NCBI GenBank assembly: GCA_025618425.1
Contig: CM046832.1
Span: forward strand, 59,832,087-59,896,086
Length of the DNA stretch: 64,000 nt
Direction: 5' to 3'
Source of the DNA: Heliocidaris tuberculata
Taxonomy: Eukaryota > Echinodermata > Echinoidea > Camarodonta > Echinometridae
Shown: positions 12,201-22,686 of the stretch, piece after piece
How positions within the stretch are numbered: position 1 is the first letter of the stretch
Layout: each line of letters begins with the position of its first letter
Notes under the pieces: generated by a model
Databases searched by the model: none
What the model saw: the letters and a program-made list of their open reading frames with translations, nothing else
Told to the model about the DNA's origin: nothing
Translations under genes and position numbers: made by a program

Positions 12201-15200
12201 CTGGTACTGGCCACAGAGTTGTACAGCCCATGCTATTCATGCTAACGGAGTGATGGGTAAACACAGAAATACTATGCCTCATAATCACCCATTCCCACGC
12301 ACGGTGAACCTTGCAAACCACCCTCGGTGTTTGCTAAGGTGGTTCTGGACATATTCGACCAGAAAAATTGACACTCAAAATATAAAAAAAGTAAATCTAC
12401 AAGGTTTCCGCTGGACGGATGAGATTTTACTTACCTTGCACATGTAGTCAGTCAATCGTTATTTGCATGAGAAACGATGACCTAACTGCCCCGAAGTCGG
12501 CACTAGTCTAGCTTAGAGTCTGTGGACGTATTCAGTTATTTCGCGTTGTGCGTCACTGCTTCTATCCACTGGACAGCTACGTAGAGTTCAGTGCGTCTGT
12601 ATCCCATGTGAGTGCGAGCGAGATGTTGCGATCGCGAAGGTCCACGCATGGCATGTGAATGAATGGAGTTCGCACCGTCTACGCATTGGATAAATGAACA
12701 ACCCGCGCTGTTCATCTATCCCATGTTTACCCATCACTCTGTTAGCATGAATAGCATGGGCTGTACAACTCTGTGGCCAGTACAGATTGATAAGCCACAG
12801 AGTTCGTACAACTACCTCCTGCACACATATGGGCAAGATATCACACACTTGCCTATGAGAGGCAATTGCTCATGGTATGAAGGTACAGCGTGTGAGGTTA
12901 TCTCCAATAACCTCGCATAAGTGTGAGTGCTCGAAACGGGAGTCTAACAGGAACTGACTAAAGTTAGAAGCAAAAGAAAAAACATAGAATCTAGGCACTT
13001 ATACATGTACAAGCTTATCTGAAGTTAAACTTGTACTTAAGCTTGTAGTTGTACCATGATGGTTTTCACGGGTGAATAGGCTTCAATAGCTTTTGTGTGT
13101 ATCAGCAGGCCTTTTTCCAGTCTAGATAATTCATACATGAGAGGAAAATAATTATATAAATTTCACTTTCAACTCTGAAACCCCAAATTTGTGGCACAGT
13201 AAGAGTTGTCAGAGTCCCTGAATCAGGTAATCTAGCAAATTTAAGGAAATTAAATCTTGCTTAGAGCAATTTTGTTGTCTGTTTTTGACTGCTGCAACAG
13301 TGAATGTTGGACACAGTCCCACATAGGCAAGGGCCTATGAGTGGAATCTAGGGTCTTTGGAACGGTGGATCTATAACTAGACCGAAAATTCTGTCTCTCG
13401 TTTGTTAACTTTTTAGAGACAGAAACGGTCGTATCACTCTGCTGTGCAAACCGACTACACGCCGATGTGTAGTTGGAAAAACAGCAACAATTTGATTTTT
13501 CCTCATATATCTAGATCTACATATTATTATTGAATTGGTTGGGCCTAGGCTCTACTATTTAAGGAATCGGTCCAAGGTATTCTCCGTTTGAAAATCTTGC
13601 TATTATTAGTGTGTAAGTCAGTGTGTATTCGGTTTGCACAGTAGAGTGATATGACCGTTTCTGTCTCTAAATGAAGAGCTAACGAATGAGAGACAGAATT
13701 TTCGGTCTATTCTATAATTAGCTGATCGATGAGCGAAAAAAACATGGTCTAAGGAACTATGGCACTTAGTGTGGGGATTCTACAGTGCATGCATATATGC
13801 AATTGCGCACGCAAGTGAATGGACGTACATACGCGAGAGCTATGGAACAGGGCGCGCCAAGGGAAACGGAGAGAGACGAACTTGAGAACGCGTGAGAAGG
13901 GTGAGAACGGCAGTTTATGGAAATTTGGGTATCGTGAGAACGGCGATTGGCCGTTGAAAAAGTGGGTCGTCAAAGTGGCATGTACCCATCTGTCCCATAT
14001 ATTGAGTGCCCCCCCTCCCCCCGGGGACTGTGTCCAACATTCACTGTTGCAGCAGTCAAAAACAGACAACAAAATTGCTCTAAGGCTATGCAACAGACCC
14101 CTTAATTTTCTTAAGTTTGCTAGATTACCTGATTCAGGGACTCTTGACTCTTCAACTCTTACTGTGCCACAATTTTGGGGATTCAGAGTTGAAAGTGAAA
14201 ATTTAGATATTTATTTTCCTCTCTATGAATGATCTAGACTGGAAAAACCTGGAGAATAGGGGACCAGACGCACATGCTGTGTTCAATATTGTGTGTGACA
14301 ATACACCAGACGCGCGTTTCTTGATGGAATAAACCGTATTGTCACACACAGTATTGAATACAGCACGCGTGTCTGGTTCCCTATTCTCCCGGTTTGCCTT
14401 GAAGCCTATTCACCCGTAAAAGCTATTGTGGAGTACAAGCTTACCTTCAGATAAGCTTGTATATGTAAAGTGACTGTTGTCTTTGCTTTCTGCATGATAG
14501 GATGACCAAAGTTCAAGGGCCCAGTAACACAAAACTTTGCAATCAATTGCTAAATGGTATGGCAATGACCAGTCAAGATTATTGTTGCATGCACATATTG
14601 GAAAAAATGCTGATCAACCATTATTAACCAATTGTTCCAAATTCGCAATTGATTGCAAACCTTTGTGTTACGAGGCCCGTTGGGTCCAGTTCAGTTAAAG
14701 GTTTATTTAAAGTATCATAGATCATCTAACTAAGTAATGTTAGATTTACCACATCCACTCAAGCAAGACTTACATGTAGTTAAGTTAAATTAGTGGTCAA
14801 AATGCACGTTATCATTGACCGGCTCTTTGACTAGCGCGGAGCAATGCCAATAGCAATGGCCAATGCAATAAATAAGAAAAGGTAGACGCTATTGTGTAAA
14901 TGGCTGAGCCTGTGGGTCTCTAAGCTAGTATGCTCCGCAAACACGCACAACGCCAGGCATTCAATGCATCAAACTTATGAGGTGAATGAGCAAGGAGAAT
15001 ATCACTGATATTGATATCATTTTTGGTGATATTATTACCATTAGTTAAAGATCACTCACGGAACCATCACTATGTGGGGCTGTGTCAATTTTGGCAGTGG
15101 TCACAACCTCTAAGTTGAAGAGGTAAAAACACCAATATAATCAGCAAAATTTTGAGAAATACTTCCTTCTACATTTTAGAATGATAGAATATCTAATTTC

Positions 15201-18200
15201 ATGCCAAATTCTTCAGTAGGATCTTTATCATCTTGATCAAGTGAAATTTTCAGGCTCTTTTTTGGCCGGCGATCTTGCTCCTTTCCAGTACACATGTGTG
15301 CAAAATATCGCGCACTTGCTATGAGAGGCGTTCATTGCGGTATGAAGGTAGAAAGTGCAAGGTTATCTACAATGACCTTGATATGTGTGAGTGGTTAGAG
15401 ATCTGGGTGGAATTCTTATTCAGCTTCAAAATCAATCTATTCATTTATTATGTGTGTATAGTGTACCATAGGACCCTTCCTTTTCGTCGTACAAAATTTG
15501 ACAGGGGCATTGATCATGTTGATATCGACTTGGAAATGTGTGTAATTGACGCTCGCCCTCCCTGATTAAGATTTTACGTCAGTATTACTAAGATATATAA
15601 AAGAAATTCGCATAAACCACAGACTGAATAAAATGACTTCTTGGCCGCTGAAAACAAAGTGCATAGCTTATGGCCCCATCATACAAAATGAATGGGGGTC
15701 GGGGGGGGGGGGGCGGGGATAAAATAAATATTTGAAATACTTTATTATATGTGAAAGTCAGCTCTAACTAGGAAATCACAATCTTACCTTGAATGGACAT
15801 TATGAAGAACTTCTTATTTAAAAACGAAAAAATTCCCTCTGAAATTTTTTTGCAGCCCAGGATAATTTTGGTACACTCGGCCAATAAAAAAAAATTGGCC
15901 AAAGGGTCAGGAATTTGGTAAATTTGAAGTGGAAAGTTCTGATGAGTTGTTTCTTGCCACTAATTTGTTTGTTTTTTTCTTTGTTTTTTTTTCTTTTATA
16001 TTCTGTTACTGATCTGGATATCAGCTAGAGGGATGGTAAGCAAATTATTTTTTTTCATGAACTTGATCACAAGTATAGTTGTTATGCGTCAAATTAGAGT
16101 ACATGTATATATATATATAAATTTAGAAGACTTCAATTTTTGTTTTAAGAAAGTAAACACATTTACATAAAATAAGAAACATTGAGGAGAAAAAGTGGGA
16201 AGTGGGAGGAGATTATTTGTATATCTTTAGCTAGATATGTGGCAAAGAGTAACTTGGAAAACTCAAATGAAATTGAAGAATGAGAATGAAGAAGACTTTC
16301 TATTTGAACTCTTTATTACCACTGTTTCTAACTTTCATTGTTATTTTTTGGCAATTAGATGTAGATTTTATATTAATTCGTACTGTATAAACTCACTAAA
16401 ATACTTTTTCCCTATGCCCATACATGTAATAGGCATCCATGGCCCCTGTGGGATTCATTGGGCTTGGTAATATGGGGGCCCACATGGCCAAGAACCTCAT
16501 CAACAAGGGCTACCCAGTGGTAGTCAATGACGTCTACCCCGAGGCCATGGCCGACCTGGCTGACCTTGGTGCACTGGTGGGAGACACACCGGCTGATGTG
16601 GCTCAGAAAGCTGATCGTATCATCACCATGCTGCCCTCTAGCCCCAATGTCTTGGAAGTTTATACTGGAGAAAATGGAATTTTATCGTAAGACATGTGCT
16701 TCTCTTTCACTATCTGGTTATCAAAAACCCACAATGATTTTATAGAGTTCATCTATAGATCAGTGACACGATATTTGCTCCTGCGACATTTGCTCCGCTG
16801 TCCATATCTCGAAAGGTCAAAGGTTAAGGTCAAGGTCATGATTTGGTTTTTTGTTCAGGACAATGTGAAGATTAGGATTAGGGTAAGAGTTAGGGTTAGG
16901 GTTAGGTCTAGGTTTAGGATTAACATGGCAAAGTTAGACCGGAGCAATTGTCACAGGAGCAGATGTCATGGAACCCTATAGATCTACCAAGTTTTAAGCC
17001 AATGTGAAAAATTTTGCACTTTTGATTGATAATAACTGAAAAGTTAAAACTGGTACATCAAAATAAACACACACTTTCCCCTCTCCCTTTTTCATTGATA
17101 AAATCTTTCTTTTTTTAATCTTTGCCAATAGGTCAGTCAAGACAGGCACATTATTAATAGATAGCAGCACCATTGATCCTCAGGTTTCCAAGGATGTAGC
17201 AGCATTAGCTGAGAAGAAAGGAGCAACATTCATGGATGCTCCTGTATCAGGAGGTAGGCACCTATCATTTTCACCTCCCCCTAGTTTCTAGGAATATAGG
17301 TCACAAAATCTGCCCTAGGTTAAAGCTAATATTCTTTGGACCTGCAAACAGTGACCTCATTTAGCATAGGAATTCAAAACTCAAGTTTGACTGTTAGAAT
17401 CTCCTGAAACAAATATTTTTTGTTGACGTGGACATGTATAGAAAACTTTTGGTCTTGTAGAAGATTATTTGTATCCAGCCTAGTATTAAATAAAGTCAAG
17501 AAATCAGAGATCCTCAAGTTTGAAACTTAGTCCACAAATTTGGCTGAATGTCATTTTATTTGTTACACTGATATCTGAAAATGTTTGCAGCTTTTAGATA
17601 AAATCAGCCCTTGAACTGGTGGTATTAAAGTGTAAACATAAGGTGTCAAGTGTATCAACACACTTATTCAACCTTTTGCTGTCTTGATTTGTAATAATAT
17701 TAGGGGTCAAGTATATCCATGCAACTTTTTTTGATGGCCTTCTTATCTCATCCTTTTGCTACCAGTATACTTAATCTTAGATTAAAGAACAATGCAAAGT
17801 GCTATTTGTATGTGTATGGAATTTTTTATTTCAGTATTGCACCCAGTTTATACTTATGTACTGAAACGAAGCCCTGACATGATTCAGAGTGAAAAATAGA
17901 TGTGTGAAGAAAGTAAACAAAGTATGAAAATCATATGCACTCCAGATGCCAAGGTTTTAGAGGCAGAAAAAATGTCTGCATAAAAAGTTGAATACTGTCT
18001 TAGATATTGAGTAGAGCAATAAAATTAATCAAACTAATTCAAAGTATGACAATCATGTGCACTAAAGATGCCATGGTTATAAGAGGCAGAAAAAAATGTC
18101 TGCATAAAATGTTGAAAACTGTCTTAGATATTGAGAAGAGCAATAAAACTAATCAAACTTTTGAGTTATTATATATGCTTGGTTATTTGCAGGTGTGAAT

Positions 18201-18740
18201 GCTGCCAGGGATGGTATCCTCACATTCATGGTTGGAGGAAAGACTGAAGAGTTTGTTGCGGCTGAGGAACTCCTACTTAACATGGGCAAGAAGGTGTGGC
18301 ATACAGGAGCAGTAGGCACAGGAGAGGTAGGTTGATGAATAAAAAGGGGGCCAGCTCTGTTGACAGATAGCTACCAGTATATGTATCAACTATCAGTGCA
18401 ATCGTTTCCAAATCAGTCTTGTGAAGTTTATGTGAAAATGGTAGTGTATAGTGTTGTAAGTCCCCATCTCATGGATTTATGCTGATAAGCCTTCAGCACT
18501 GATTTTCTTGGATCGGTGGCATCGCAAACCGATATCTAATATGTTTTCCTCGTAATTGACTTATTTGGGAACAATTTATTTTTAGTTATTACTAATAGTC
18601 AAATGGAACTAGTCATTTACACATAGTAATGATTCATGGCAATCACAGTTATTCTACTGAGGCTTGTATGAAACTTGACAATCCTGGTTGATAAGTTTGT
18701 TTTTTTGTTTGGTTTTTTTTTTGCTGCGTAATTAATTTAA

Positions 18741-18788
<48 letters not shown>

Positions 18789-20908
18789 TTAATTTTTATG
18801 TTCCTTTTACTCATCATTTTATCACAGGCAGCAAAGATCTGCAATAACATGTTACTTGCCATCTCCATGATAGGTGTGTCAGAGGTTATGAATCTCGGAA
18901 CAAGGTAAAGTCATTATTTTCTTTGTCCTGCCATGTACGATGTGTACCCGTCAGATGTGATGAAACATCACATTGATTGACTGCAAGACATACATGCTGG
19001 TACATATCATATGAGTCTTCATTGAAATTTTAAGGCAGTTTTTTTTTATATATTTTGATGTAAAACTTCAATTTATGTATTCCATTTTTTAGATAGGTAC
19101 ATGACTTTCCATTAGGATAGTGTAAACTATTGAAATAAAATAGAAGTGTTGCCAATTTCAAAAGGGGATGTTAATTATTAATTATTTGAAAAATCACTTA
19201 TGCTGGTGGTTGGTGATGTGACATTGAATCCAGGCTGTATTTTTTTCAAAGATATGAGTCTAGTTAGGGTTGGGGCTGCAATTGGGTTTTAAGTTACAAA
19301 CGTAGAGTTAGGGTTAGCGTTGAGGTTGTGTATAGTGTCGTTGGGTTCATTGTTGAGTTAAAAATTTGATATGTGTAGGAAATTGACTACCTCGGAGCAT
19401 GTGTTGTAGAGCTTGATGGTTTACCAGAGGAAATATTTTTGTGGTTACAGGTTAGGTTTGGATAAGAAGATCTTGGCTGACATCCTAAGCACTAGCACTG
19501 GCCGATGCTGGTCTGTGGACACCTACAACCCTGTTCCAGGGGTCATTGAAGGAGTGCCATCAAGCAACAACTATCAAGGAGGATTTGGTACTGCCCTCAT
19601 GGCAAAGGTATGTGGAATTACGGTCTCAGATCCAGTAAGAACATACTGTCATAAAAAATGTGATCATAGATATGATATGGAACTCCTTCCTGTGTGACAT
19701 GTCATCATGAAACCCAGACAAAGTCACTGAATGTCATTTTTCGTTTTTCTTTTTTCTGAGTTTGAGGCCAGCCAAGCATGTAGTCAAGTGTGCAAAGTTT
19801 GTGCTAAAGTCTACAGTAGAACTTGAAATTCCCCTCTTAGCCTAAATCACTAAAGATGATCATTCATTGAATATGTAGGATTTCAAGATTTCCTTCCAGA
19901 ATAAACTATTTTGTAGTAATATTGTACTATGAAAGATATTACAGTTAACCTTGCATAACTCAAAGTTGCATAAGACAGATTTTCCCCAAGTCAAATCAAT
20001 TTTTTTGACCGAACTGTGCAAGATTTGACTGTGTAATTTACATTTCCTAAGTCGAAATTTTGCATAAGTCGAACTATTTGTCGTGGTCCCAACAGATTCG
20101 ACTTATGCAAAGTTAACTGTATATCTAATCAATTAATGTCAAGGAATAGGGCTATAATTTACCCCCTTAACCCTTTCAGGACAGGAATTATTTAAGGGCT
20201 AAATTGATCACATTTTGTTCTTCAAATTGGCAACAATAATATTTTTCTTTTAGTGCTACATGGTTCTAATAAGGTGTAATGTCTTTGAAAACAATATACA
20301 TGGTTAGAAATTTGTTGAATAGTTGAAAGAAATTGCCAATTTTGATGAAAAACAATGATTTTAAACCTCTCAATGTGTTGCCAATTTAAGGATCTCAAAG
20401 CTTATTCTTGTTTTTAAAATTCCCGGCATCAAACGCAATATGGTCATGCAATAAAAATGGACATAGTGTGTGCAGAAAATTTTGCTCTTTCTACTCGTGC
20501 ATCTGGTATGTTTTTTAGAGCTCTGGATCAAAAGTTATTGAGCCAAACCACAAAATGTGGTCAATTGTCTTGAAAGGGCTATAATTTACCCCCTTAACTG
20601 TACCGATGTGGTAACTGCTAACACTGTATTGTAGTTTATAGGGCATATCTATTCTAAAGTTTGTTGAGATGGAATGAATGTCAATTTGCAGTGTATTTTG
20701 CAATACAATATACCTACTTCTTACCATGATTTAAATCTTTTTCTTACAGGATCTTGGCCTATCCAATGCTGCAGCCATCAATACCAAGTCACCGATCCCT
20801 TTGGGTTCTCTTAGCAATCAAATTTATCGTCTCATGTGCAACCAGGGCTATTCCCTCAAAGACTTCTCCTCAGTCTACCAGTACCTCAAAGAACAGCAAG
20901 AATCGTAA
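9134..20908 (+). CDS. HIBADH: 3-hydroxyisobutyrate dehydrogenase, mitochondrial (whole gene span)
   Basis: NAD-dependent enzyme of valine catabolism in the mitochondrial matrix; it oxidises 3-hydroxyisobutyrate to methylmalonate semialdehyde. Coding exons: 9134-9230 (candidate), 16433-16686, 17132-17253, 18193-18326, 18828-18904, 19451-19607 and 20750-20908. Exons 2-7 join in perfect phase, encode 300 residues and align without gaps with the mature vertebrate enzyme. Visible landmarks are the Rossmann motif [22 protein letters not shown], the GTGEAAKICNN segment with the catalytic Lys, the NPVPGV...NNYQGGF substrate loop and the C-terminal helices. The 7.2-kb first intron is packed with transposons. 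The only weak point is exon 1, which is a good presequence but out of phase by one base. An AATAAA at 21661 could end the transcript. Confidence 0.95.
9389..9715. mobile_element. 327-bp hAT-like MITE with 8-bp target duplication
   Basis: The ends are GGATGCGGGCTAACTCGGC and, reverse-complemented, GGGGTCGGGCTAACTCGGC. About 40 bp of terminal inverted repeat continues through CACTAGGGCGAACTCGGC. TCTTCTAA stands directly outside both ends (9381-9388 and 9716-9723). An 8-bp duplication is typical of hAT, P and some Merlin elements. It lies about 150 bp into HIBADH intron 1. Confidence 0.85.
9724..11241. other. HIBADH intron 1, no gene recognised
   Basis: It contains a G12 tract at about 9801, a segment near 9766-9800 resembling the inner edge of the 12996-14471 element, and a (CCCTCT)n run at about 10818-10850. 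The moderately long frames at 9765-10181 have no recognisable domain. Confidence 0.45.
11242..11626 (+). mobile_element. 385-bp repeat family, copy A
   Basis: It begins TATAGTCAAGGATTGTAATT and ends GTGTTCGGACACTGGATCAA then CCACCATA. Near-identical copies lie at 46219-46588 and 46587-46970 (both reversed), with a truncated one at 46971-47167. An internal palindrome carries ACGCGTGGGATTACGCGT. The two ends share a weak inverted match (TATRGT... and TCCGAACA). A 73-codon frame at 11306-11527 ([14 protein letters not shown]...) is kept in two other copies but resembles nothing known. Confidence 0.8.
11687..11989. mobile_element. About 300-bp element with GAGGCGCA-type inverted ends
   Basis: The left end is AGTTAGAGGCGCACAGCC. 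The right end reads, reversed, AGTTGGTAGAGGCGCATGGC. Internal GGGAGACTGTCTCC motifs are themselves palindromic. The segment is absent from the related repeat at 15069-15390, where CCTCTAAGTTGAAG is continuous, so it is an insertion. Confidence 0.7.
12172..12814. mobile_element. 643-bp Mutator-like MITE with long TIRs and 9-bp target duplication
   Basis: The inverted ends are about 105 bp, starting TAGTTGTACGAACTCTGTGG and running through GGGCTGTACA-type and GTGATGGGTAAACA sequence. Each end carries its own internal hairpin (AACTCTGTGGC and GCCACAGAGTT). CCTCCTGCA (9 bp) flanks both sides, at 12163-12171 and 12815-12823. A 9-bp duplication with long TIRs is the Mutator/MULE signature. The copy at 15069-15390 shows the uninterrupted site. 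A related copy, reversed, lies at 34893-36293. Confidence 0.9.
13380..13707. mobile_element. Nested foldback element, 328 bp
   Basis: The arms are about 80 bp. The left reads GACCGAAAATTCTGTCTCTC through GAAACGGTCGTATCACTCTG to GCAAACCG, and the right arm is its complement. Each arm contains its own smaller inverted repeat of AGAGACAGAA-type sequence. Confidence 0.8.
14251..14389. mobile_element. Short foldback insertion in the right arm of the 1.5-kb element
   Basis: GGAGAATAGGGGACCAGACG at the left is matched by CGTGTCTGGTTCCCTATTCTCC-type sequence at the right. TGTGTGACAATA pairs with TATTGTCACACA inside. The equivalent arm copies at about 13080 and 44420 lack it. Confidence 0.75.
14517..14678. 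mobile_element. 162-bp MITE with GGGCCYNGTAACACAAA ends
   Basis: The left end is GGGCCCAGTAACACAAAAC and the right end, reversed, is GGGCCTCGTAACACAAAGG. Both continue into TTTGCAATCAATTGC. It is non-coding. Confidence 0.8.
15069..15390 (+). repeat. Outer repeat copy 2 (empty-site copy)
   Basis: This is the uninterrupted relative of 11632-12925. Around 15283 it reads TTGCTCCTTTCCAGTACACA, where the other copy has TTGCTCCCCTCCTGCA, then the Mutator-like MITE, then CCTCCTGCACACA. Confidence 0.75.
15391..16432 (+). other. 3' part of HIBADH intron 1
   Basis: It holds a poly-G/C tract at about 15698-15715, T-rich runs and an (AT)n run at about 16107-16118. The acceptor TAG before 16433 is preceded by TTTTTCCCTATGCCC. 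No coding signal was seen. Confidence 0.5.
16433..16686 (+). CDS. HIBADH: HIBADH exon 2 (NAD-binding Rossmann fold)
   Basis: The exon starts [20 protein letters not shown] after a TAG acceptor. The dinucleotide-binding glycines (GxGxxG) sit in GFIGLGNMG. It continues through [20 protein letters not shown] and ends GENGILS, two bases into the Ser codon, at a GTAAGA donor. Starting translation at the ATG at 16439 would give an enzyme without a presequence. Confidence 0.97.
16762..16975. mobile_element. 214-bp MITE with 9-bp target duplication, carrying TTAGGG repeats
   Basis: CTATAGATC stands directly outside both ends (16753-16761 and 16976-16984). The ends are inverted: ACGATATTTGCTCCTGCGAC at the left; reversed, CATGACATCTGCTCCTGTGA at the right. 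The interior includes a degenerate (TTAGGG)n stretch at about 16874-16920. It lies in HIBADH intron 2. Confidence 0.8.
17132..17253 (+). CDS. HIBADH: HIBADH exon 3
   Basis: The exon completes the split Ser and reads [19 protein letters not shown], then ends in [16 protein letters not shown] is the family's substrate/cofactor signature. Its GTAGGC donor splits the final Gly codon. Confidence 0.97.
18193..18326 (+). CDS. HIBADH: HIBADH exon 4
   Basis: It encodes [20 protein letters not shown] and ends [11 protein letters not shown], aligning with vertebrate LTFMVGG...GAVGTGQ. It ends on a codon boundary at a GTAGGT donor. Confidence 0.97.
18734..18789. repeat. (GAT)n microsatellite in HIBADH intron 4
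   Basis: About 17 perfect GAT/ATG triplets lie about 40 bp upstream of the exon 5 acceptor. Confidence 0.9.
18828..18904 (+). CDS. HIBADH: HIBADH exon 5 (catalytic lysine)
   Basis: It encodes [20 protein letters not shown] then MNLGTR. The Lys of AAKICNN, in the GxGxxxKxxxN pattern made with exon 4, is the conserved catalytic residue of the beta-hydroxyacid dehydrogenase family. Confidence 0.97.
19451..19607 (+). CDS. HIBADH: HIBADH exon 6
   Basis: It encodes [20 protein letters not shown], then [20 protein letters not shown], ending ALMAK at a GTATGT donor on a codon boundary. It matches the vertebrate [15 protein letters not shown] segment almost residue for residue. Confidence 0.97.
19942..20119. 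mobile_element. 178-bp pogo/Tigger-like MITE flanked by TA
   Basis: The ends are CAGTTAACCTTGCATAACTC-type at the left and, reversed, CAGTTAACTTTGCATAAGTC at the right, with TA immediately outside each. CAG...CTG ends with a TA duplication are typical of the Tc1/mariner/pogo group. A half-site (TACAGTTAACTTTGCCTAAG) also occurs near 8166. Confidence 0.75.
20171..20575. repeat. About 400-bp element with CCCTTTCARGACA ends and a 23-bp flanking direct repeat
   Basis: The left end is CCCTTTCAGGACAG and the right end, reversed, is CCCTTTCAAGACAATTG. Outside both lies a direct repeat spanning AGGGCTATAATTTACCCCC then TTAA. A degenerate relative sits at 6850-7130. Confidence 0.55.
20750..20908 (+). 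CDS. HIBADH: HIBADH terminal exon
   Basis: It encodes [20 protein letters not shown], then [20 protein letters not shown], ending YLKEQQES and TAA. The length and C-terminus match the vertebrate enzyme (GYSKKDFSSVFQFL...). Confidence 0.97.
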   Translation, partial: DLGLSNAAAINTKSPIPLGSLSNQIYRLMCNQGYSLKDFSSVYQYLKEQQES

Positions 20909-21680
20909 TGAGAATTCAAAATATTCTAGAGTTATTTTTTATGGATCTATATTTTCAATGTAACATACTAGATAGTTATTAACCAGAAGCTGAGCAAATA
21001 GATTATTTTACTATATGTGCCGTCTTATTCATGAGGCAGGGTTCAGCACCAATTTTTACGTAGGGGGTCATTTTAAATGCATCCTCAAAATTGAGTCAAA
21101 TACATTGGGGTCCTGAATTCTATCTTTTAAATTTTTCTTTAACTTGATGGTGATGGTTATTGTGAATTTTTGTTCATTTGCTTTTGGATGAATTGAGCCC
21201 TTTGGCATGAGGGTGATAGGCATTTTAGTGTTCGCTGTAAATATGAAGAATTTTTATGTCATACGATTTTAAGGTCAATTTTGAAATATCAACTGTTAAA
21301 GTGACATATCCAGCAACATTTATTTTGTAATATTCCCTGTATGCATATGACGGGCTTATCATTTATATTGATTTTGAAAAATTTATTTCATGTATTTCAA
21401 TAGGATATCCCATACTTTATTCATCAATCACTAGACTGTGGCTGAAATAAATAAGACTGTTTAAAGCTGTAGTGTAGGGCTACAGTCTTCAGACATTTGT
21501 TTTATATTTTTAATGTTTGTAGAATTGAAAAATATGGCATTTGGTATGTAATTTTTTTTTTCTCTCTTCATCGTGTATGGGTGTGAATATGTATTCTTTG
21601 ATATAATTCAATTAGACTGTATGCTGTTTTTCCCTTTTGTATGCCTGTACTGAAGGTAAAAATAAAGTTTGACATATTGT
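20909..21680 (+). other. HIBADH: HIBADH 3' UTR (probable)
   Basis: AT-rich sequence after the stop codon. AATAAA at 21661-21666 is followed by a TG/T-rich stretch, making a plausible cleavage region at about 21680-21700. Earlier AATAAA hexamers near 21446 could also be used. Confidence 0.45.
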
Positions 21681-22144
21681 TTCTGTATTCTCATTGACCA
21701 TGTCCTTGTGTGTATTCCACAATTGCATCTTGTACTTGTACATTGTATTTATGTACATAGAATGTGCTGCAAAGTAACCCATATTTTTCTTATAATTATT
21801 TAAACCTGGTGTTCCTTTTTTTTTTTTTTTTAAATGCAATACCCAATTTAAGAGATGTGGTTTTTAAGCTGTTTATTTAAATTTATTCATGTGAATGAAA
21901 AATAATACATATATTGACCTGTGGATTGTAATGTACCTAGGCACCGACATGGACAGTGGTCTTGGGCTTTTAACATTTTTACTGGTATCATTGTATGTAT
22001 TATCAATCATGGAGTTTAAATTGAGTGATTAAAGGGAGAAAAAGATGAAATAAAAAAAATCATGAATGCAATAATGTGCTTAAATGCTTATTTCTTTTCT
22101 AAAGGTTGATGGGAATTTTGGGAAGGATTGTATATTATCAAAGT

Positions 22145-22686
22145 CTTTAAAGGGCAATCCAACTTTGGTAATAAGATGATTTGTTTGAATGCAGAAAATA
22201 TGAAAAACAGGATGGTGAAAGTTTGAAAGAAATAGAACAAGGAATAAGCAAGTTTGAAAAATGAGATCACTACATCTATGCATATCTCAAATTGGCAATT
22301 TGCAGACAACTTTCCAGTTTGTCGTACACAAAAATATCACATTAACTCTCCGGGCAGTACTCAAAATATATTGGAGATAGCATATTGTTGTAGGTTCTCA
22401 TGAAAGAAATAGATCCTACTGAGTACATTTAATACATTTTGAAAAAAAATGAAATTTTAGTCATTTTGTATGTTGAGCAAATGGGCAAGTTATCCACAAC
22501 TACAGTGTACGTCAGTCACATTACCTATTCGGCCAATTTGAAATTCCCATATGTATAGTGATTGCATCTTTCAAATTGCTTTCTTATTGCTTGTCCAATT
22601 TCGTTCAAACTTTCACTAATCTGCTTCTCTGATTTTTCCTCTTTCTTTCAGAACAACTTGTCATTAAGGTTGGATTTTCCTTTAAA
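22145..22686. mobile_element. About 540-bp MITE with TTTAAAGG ends
   Basis: The left end is TTTAAAGGGCAATCCAAC and the right end, reversed, is TTTAAAGGAAAATCCAAC. About 130 bp of imperfect inverted repeat includes GTGAAAGTTTGAAAGAAAT against GTGAAAGTTTGAACGAAAT. TTAA-type ends resemble those of the 1711-2317 element. No coding frame was found. Confidence 0.75.

Larger units (their letters stand above)
11632..12925 (+). repeat. Outer repeat copy 1, split by two younger elements
   Basis: The pieces 11632-11665, 11986-12171 and 12815-12925 align in order with 15069-15390. Shared blocks are GGGGCTGTGTCAATTT, ACACCAATATAATC, GAATGATAGAATATC, CTTGATCAAGTGAAATTTTC and TGAGAGGC...GGTATGAAGGTA. The two gaps correspond exactly to the elements at 11687-11989 and 12172-12814. 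Confidence 0.75.
12996..14471. mobile_element. 1.5-kb element with about 340-bp inverted ends
   Basis: The left arm (12996-13335) starts at CACTTATACATGTACAAGCT and runs to AGTGAATGTTGGACACAGTC. The right arm (about 14028-14471) is its reverse complement, interrupted by a foldback insertion at 14251-14389. A third copy of the arm stands alone at 44340-44670. No transposase is seen; the interior carries another foldback at 13380-13707. Confidence 0.8.

Noticed and set aside
16439..16441. ATG at 16439 as the true HIBADH start
   Set aside because: It would remove the mitochondrial presequence. The CAG/TAG-type acceptor directly upstream and the family alignment make this an internal exon; kept only as an alternative.
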